Source of the DNA: Rotaria sordida
Lineage: Eukaryota; Rotifera; Eurotatoria; Philodinida; Philodinidae
Reading direction: 5' to 3'
Assembly (NCBI GenBank): GCA_905250125.1
Contig: CAJNOL010001409.1
Location: forward strand, 1 to 64,000
DNA: 64,000 nt
The notes beneath the pieces are model-generated. The model was given only the letters and a program-made list of their open reading frames with translations. It was not told where the DNA came from and did no database searches. A program made the translations under genes and the position numbers. Shown piece after piece: positions 59,030 to 64,000 of the stretch; the first letter of the stretch is position 1; the number at the start of each line of letters is the position of its first letter.

Positions 59030-62000
59030 TATAGAATCTTTTAATCCTCCAACATTATTCGAGTGTCAGCAGTCCGTCTTTTTTGACTATCGGAAAGCAT
59101 TAGTATTTTTCAAATACCAATTGTCGGATAGAGTAAAATTTTGATGTCAGATCTCGGTTAAATCTTGTTTTTTTTCTGATTATCCGAAAATATTTTCACA
59201 GAATTTGTAATGAAATGACTTCAAACATGATATTGAAGCAAAAATCAGATCAGTCGTAGAAAAACCTTCTTGTCATATAGTAAGCCAAAAGTGTCATTTA
59301 AACTAATAATATATCGATCGCTGCTAGTTGTAATGAGTAGGAAAAGATAACTCATGTAAATTCAAAGGCATTAAATGAGCCTATTTTATTCCATAAAATT
59401 AACTCTTTCTTCTCATTTATTTTAAAATATTTTCATATCATGTTTGAAATAATTATCCATTTTAAGTTGTTTGTGTTTTTTTTCAATTTTATCGAAGAAT
59501 TTTTTTTTTCTCTAGGAAAGATTTGAGACATACTGCTACTTTTTTTTTTATACGTATTATCATATGAGATTCCGATTTATGTTTTTTTGTCATGTGCTTC
59601 TATCTGTTTTGACTAAGTCCACTAGCTGTTGCTATGCATAATTTTCACGTTGACCGCATTCAGAGTCAAGTGCAGAATTGAGTAGTAGTACTTGACGATT
59701 GACATTTGATTTCGTTATCTCATATGCATGATATTTTATCTAATAAAATTGTATACAGTCTAATATAAAAAACAATAGATTTGGTGTTTCATCAACTGTG
59801 AAATTAGAACTTATTTTTAGAAAATACACATAGAAGCTAAACGAAAAAGTGAATCAAGCATTCATGTCGTTTGCTAATTATGTCGAATTTATGCCTTTAT
59901 GTTTGTTTCAGAACAGAGATGTGGGTGAGAATGTAATCTTTCTCTTCAGTCATACCCATTGTTACTTTTTGTATGTCTTCAGTAGTTTCACAATCGATTG
60001 ATCCAAACAAAAAAAAAAAATGAAAATTTTCATAAATGAGAAAAAATATACTAAATGGATTTGAAGTTCACTGAAATATGAAGCTAAAAACGATTAAAAC
60101 CATTTTCAATCAAAAGTTCATCATGTTGAGCATTATTCTTTGCTTGGAAAGTATTCATTTGATATTCTTTGACATATTTGGAAAATGGTTATCGATCACA
60201 ATCGAACTGAAACTCATAATCGATCTCTGAATTAAATTTCAAATTTTCATCATGACTATTAATAGATCAATTTATTATAGAACAATCGACAAATATCATG
60301 CAACGACTGAGTCTAACATAATAATTACTAAATGAATTTCATAAAATGTAGCGACAATGAAAGACAGTAATCAGTCTCCTAATATTTTTTTATTCATAGG
60401 ATATTTTTTCTATCAACATTTTCTATCAATTGATGCATTTTCTAGAAAAAAGACCAAAAGCAAGTTCGTCTTGAAACATCATATCTCGTTTTAGAAAGAC
60501 AAAATTCTATAGTATAGATCTATTACATAAGCGGTGTAAACTATCCTAGAGAATACAGTGAGTTCAGGATACCGCCCTACCAGTATGTGACCGAAATCTT
60601 TGAGTACTTTACGAATTTTTAGCCCTTCCAATGGAGATGTTTGTGTTGTCAGTTAAATCGGCTAGACATATTCGGGTGAAGTGAAAGCTCTCACCGCCAA
60701 ACTAGCAAGGTTAAAATATTAGCGGTCATTGGCTTACTTAGAAGGAGATATTAGATATTTAAGTTATGCATAATCTATTATCAGATCGAAGATCATAGAT
60801 TAATGATAAAAACCAGCGGCTGATAAATGCCTCAAGCTCAAACTATATATCTTCATTTTGTCTACCCCCCTAAACATGTTGAATCTAATGGTGTTGTTAG
60901 TGTATCATTGCAAGAGAGAACCTATATCATCTTTTAGGTTATAAAAAGTCCCGTGTTCGAAAGCAAGTTACAATTCTCGTACTACATTCATGTATAATTA
61001 GAACTAAAATATTCGTTGCGAATGTCATCTTCACATAACCAACGTTTTATAGGTATCGAGTACCATAATAAAGTTCTGTGCGTAGTTGAAATCTAAAAAA
61101 AATCATCTTGACATGTTAACTTGTTCATCTCAAAACTTATCGATAGAAAATAGGCAAATCATGTGAAAATTTCTTTTGAAAATTAGAATGTCAGGACTTC
61201 ATCTTTTTGACAAAGTTTACTAGAAAGTTATCATCTAGTTGAACATGGAGTCCGATAATCAACAAAATTTCATCACGTTCATGACTTCTAAATCAAAAAT
61301 ACAATTATGGTATTTAATTCATGAAAATGTTCATTTCTTCATTGTCATGTAATTTCTTTTAATTTTTTACGTTGATGAAGTGTGGTTAATTTTCATTCAC
61401 TCTCTATTAGACATTAACGTAGGTACAGTCATTTGTTCAACAAACTCGGACTAAGCGTACATGAAATCGTATGAAATTTGATCATTATCGCAAGTGTAGT
61501 TAAATATATTTTATCTCATAAACATAATTTTATTGAACTTGCCTGTTGATAACTGGAATGAAAATGAATTGAAATGGTTGAATATGGTAAAAAGAAAAAG
61601 ATCTATTCTATTCATTTCATTTCTGATTTCAATGAAGTTAAAGAAATTCTTTTTTTGGCTTGTTTGTCTTATATGAAACCCTATATTCCGACTACACATT
61701 ATACATTCTATACTATTTATATAGATCAAATGACAGATAACGTAACTCTACCATAAATTTTAGGAAAAGATCGTTCAACTAGCGGATAGGTATAGATATC
61801 TACTCAAAATAAGAGTTGGATTTGGACATTTACGAAAACAATCATATGTCAATAGACATTTTTATGAATATATGTCTCTCTTTAATGAGAAGAGTTTAGA
61901 CCCACTGTCATCTCTTATTAGAATCATTGAACGTCGAACATGAAATGTCTCTATATCATTTAGTTTTTTAACTTTGTTTTAGTATTGAGAAACTAGATTG

Positions 62001-62920
62001 TTTTAAATTTCAACCACAACATCATATGGAATTTTGAAAAATGAATTGGTGTATTTCGCTGGTTTTTTTTCATTCTAGCTATATGTTAGACCAAATTGAA
62101 TAGTATATTCGAAATCAACACAAAAACCTACACCAGATCAGAGATATTACAGCTTAAAAAACGTATTCGCGAGAAACACACTCCTGATAAACTAAAGGCA
62201 TATCGGAATGTTTTGATGTAGTTTTTGTGCTGATATCGACTATTCTATTTATTTTACTTTGATATTGAACGATAATGATTGAAACTGTTGAGTGTGACTT
62301 TTTTTTATTGCTATAATAAGAAAAACTTCAATTTTCTCCAATATTTTTGTAGATTGCAGTCGAGTGATTTTAAGAAGAAAAAATGTTTTAACATCTCCTT
62401 GTCTCACAAAAAACTAGAGGAATTTACAACAGTATCTATCAAGACAAGTTCACAAGTACGTTGGTGCTTTCTATGTCGGATCAATTTTCTGTACTTCATT
62501 GAGTTTCAATTGAATTAAGTAACATTTTTCATGCTTGATAAAAACTGCAATCATAATCAACAAATATGATGGGTATTATTCCATTAAAATGATAGATCTC
62601 ATAATAAAATCCTGTGAGAAAAAAATATATTTGCTTTTATTATTTTTTTCAAAAAATGTGAGACGAACATATTCATTCAAGGTTAGTAACTAGTAATATG
62701 ACCATAATATTGTATTACATGCATGCATTTCGAAGTATCTTTTTTTATGATGATACTTCTAATCTTTCTCTACAGAAATACATACTTCGATCAGTCGATG
62801 ATGTATAAGTTTGTCTTAGATATCATCCATTTACTCGGAGAAGTATCGAAATTGTTCGACTGCTCTTTATTTTAACAGGTTTTCCAATAACCCACATTCT
62901 TAATAATAATGTCGATTGAG
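59030..62920. other. Long intergenic stretch, no supported gene
   Basis: AT-rich. Open frames at 61511-61729, 61574-61756 and 62279-62518 have no domain or splice context. The stretch at about 60520-60770 is less AT-rich than its surroundings but shows no frame, tRNA-like clover or inverted ends. A weak TGTGGGTGAG/CATACCCA pair lies near 59930. Confidence 0.4.
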
Positions 62921-62928
62921 TATATTGA

Positions 62929-62983
62929 GGGTGTGGGTGTGGGTTCTTTTGAAGAGAAGATCCACACCCACACCCACACCCTT
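62929..62983. repeat. TGTGGG-type hairpin
   Basis: GGGTGTGGGTGTGGG at the left and CCACACCCACACCCACACCC at the right, with a 24-bp loop; the arms are exact telomere-type units in inverted orientation. Confidence 0.8.
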
Positions 62984-63135
62984 TTCCTATTTTGCATACA
63001 ATTACCAAAACATTTTCTATATTTTGTGCAAAATTTTCATCTATTAAACGCGTTCAAATGTTTTATCCATACTGAATTATCTAAAATACAATAATATAAT
63101 TCATCCTCTATTATTTTTTTAAAATCAAGATAATG

Positions 63136-63990
63136 TTAATTAGCAGATTTTATATTGACAGAATCATCATATAATGGTAAAAAATAGATATAATCATTTT
63201 TCATAAAATTTTCATGAAGTAATCGTTCTAAATATCGAATATTTTTTCTTATATATGTCACAAATGTAACAAGACGTTCTAGTGGAGTTGGTTGAAAATG
63301 ACAAAAATGTTTCCATGTAGCAACAGTTAATACAGTATCATCATCAATAAGATTTTCATCTAATACAAATATAAATGTATCCATTTCAGAACATAATTCT
63401 TCTGATTGATTACAATGAGTTTTACTTTGACTTGAAAGAATTTGTTGAGCATGTAAATCAAGATCTATTCACATTGTACGTGCTAATTGATGACGAAGAA
63501 ATACATCAGTTGGATCTATAAAAATAAATTTTAATAATTGAAAAATGTCAATTTTATCGACATCAATTGAATGAAATAATAAGTCAACAATCAATTTTTG
63601 AGAAATTCCTATTAACGAGATTTGTATTTGACTGCATAATGTAGTTATTCTATTTTCTTTTGAGATTTCATAAAAGTTTCATTGTCCATTGTACAATTGT
63701 TTGTATGATCAGATAGCCCAATATTGAATCAACTTCAACAATCTAGAAAAATCTCACCTAATTGAACATAAAGAACAAGTAAAAACCAAATATGTAGGAG
63801 AACAATTCTTTCAAATGATGCGAAAACATTTGGCATATCAAGTTCATATTGTATTCTATCAAAATCAACTGATATATCAGTCATATACTATGATGTTGCT
63901 GCTGCTTGATACAAAACTTTTTGTCGTTCACGTAATTCTTGTAAACTAAGTGTCATTTTAATTTTTGGCATTAATCTTGGTACATAAATT
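63136..63990 (-). pseudogene. Degenerate multi-exon coding sequence at the window edge
   Basis: Minus-strand pieces read like real protein: VPRLMPKIKMTLSLQELRER and HIWFLLVLYVQLG before a GTGAGA donor (about 63760-63990), then LIVDLLFHSIDVDKIDIFQL, FIDPTDVFLRHQLARTM, a TGA, and IDLDLHAQQILSSQ through to FLPLYDDSVNIKSAN and TAA at 63136. In-frame stops (TAG at about 63888; TGA at about 63470) break it. Family not recognised. It could be the 3' end of a decayed gene that continues past the window. Confidence 0.45.
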
Positions 63991-64000
63991 ACTGGAAAAT

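Noticed and set aside
60520-60770. Less AT-rich stretch considered as tRNA, snRNA or solo LTR
   Set aside because: No cloverleaf, no TG...CA ends, no flanking duplication and no open frame could be found.

Overview
The window reads as an AT-rich, intron-rich metazoan genome, most likely a bdelloid rotifer (Adineta/Rotaria type; genus not resolved). Grounds: short GT-AG introns (about 46-70 bp, with some long ones), a beta-alpha fused nitrile hydratase of the eukaryotic type, several genes of likely microbial ancestry that now carry spliceosomal introns (spherulin/germin-like cupin, DUF72 protein, a GH32 relic), and many small islands of TGTGGG-type sequence, which matches the telomere repeat reported for bdelloids. 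All exon models were built by hand from splice signals and reading phase; no search was run.

Layout. 0-2.4 kb (+): Thr-rich/LamG-like extracellular protein. 2.8-8 kb: simple-sequence islands, a degenerate coding stretch, a 68-bp tandem repeat and one intact mariner element (1242 bp, 32-bp terminal repeats, 347-aa DD34D transposase). 8.4-9.6 kb (-): two-exon secreted cupin. 12-15.9 kb (+): Ca2+-regulated NADPH oxidase (NOX5-like), followed by a broken TPR fragment. 16.5-17.5 kb: fold-back repeat. 19.2-20.6 kb (-): nitrile hydratase beta-alpha fusion with a His-rich linker. 21.8-24.2 kb (+): a small unrecognised two-exon gene whose intron holds a 1.7-kb hAT-like element with its own nested 222-bp element. 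27.2-30.8 kb (-): complete ten-exon Argonaute (1007 aa) with an intact 5'-phosphate pocket but Asn at two of the four slicer positions. 34.4 and 58.3 kb: two inverted copies of a promoter plus signal-anchor exon. 35.5-42.3 kb (-): sixteen-exon TM9SF (nonaspanin) gene, with a 756-bp hAT-like element in one intron. 43-46.3 kb: five hairpin elements. 46.9-48.6 kb (-): UBASH3-type histidine phosphatase. 50.3-50.8 kb (-): GH32 pseudogene. 51.6-54.7 kb (-): seven-exon DUF72 gene with a 953-bp Tc1-type hairpin element just upstream. 56.1-57.1 kb: a second 940-bp hairpin element. 63.1-64 kb (-): degenerate coding sequence at the edge.

The genes do not form an operon or an evident shared pathway. The recurring theme is a small-RNA effector that looks slicer-dead, in a region full of near-perfect inverted repeats that would give double-stranded RNA if transcribed, plus a set of likely horizontally acquired metabolic genes in different states of preservation (intact NHase, cupin and DUF72; dead GH32). 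About two thirds of the window is intergenic or intronic and shows no further genes I can support.
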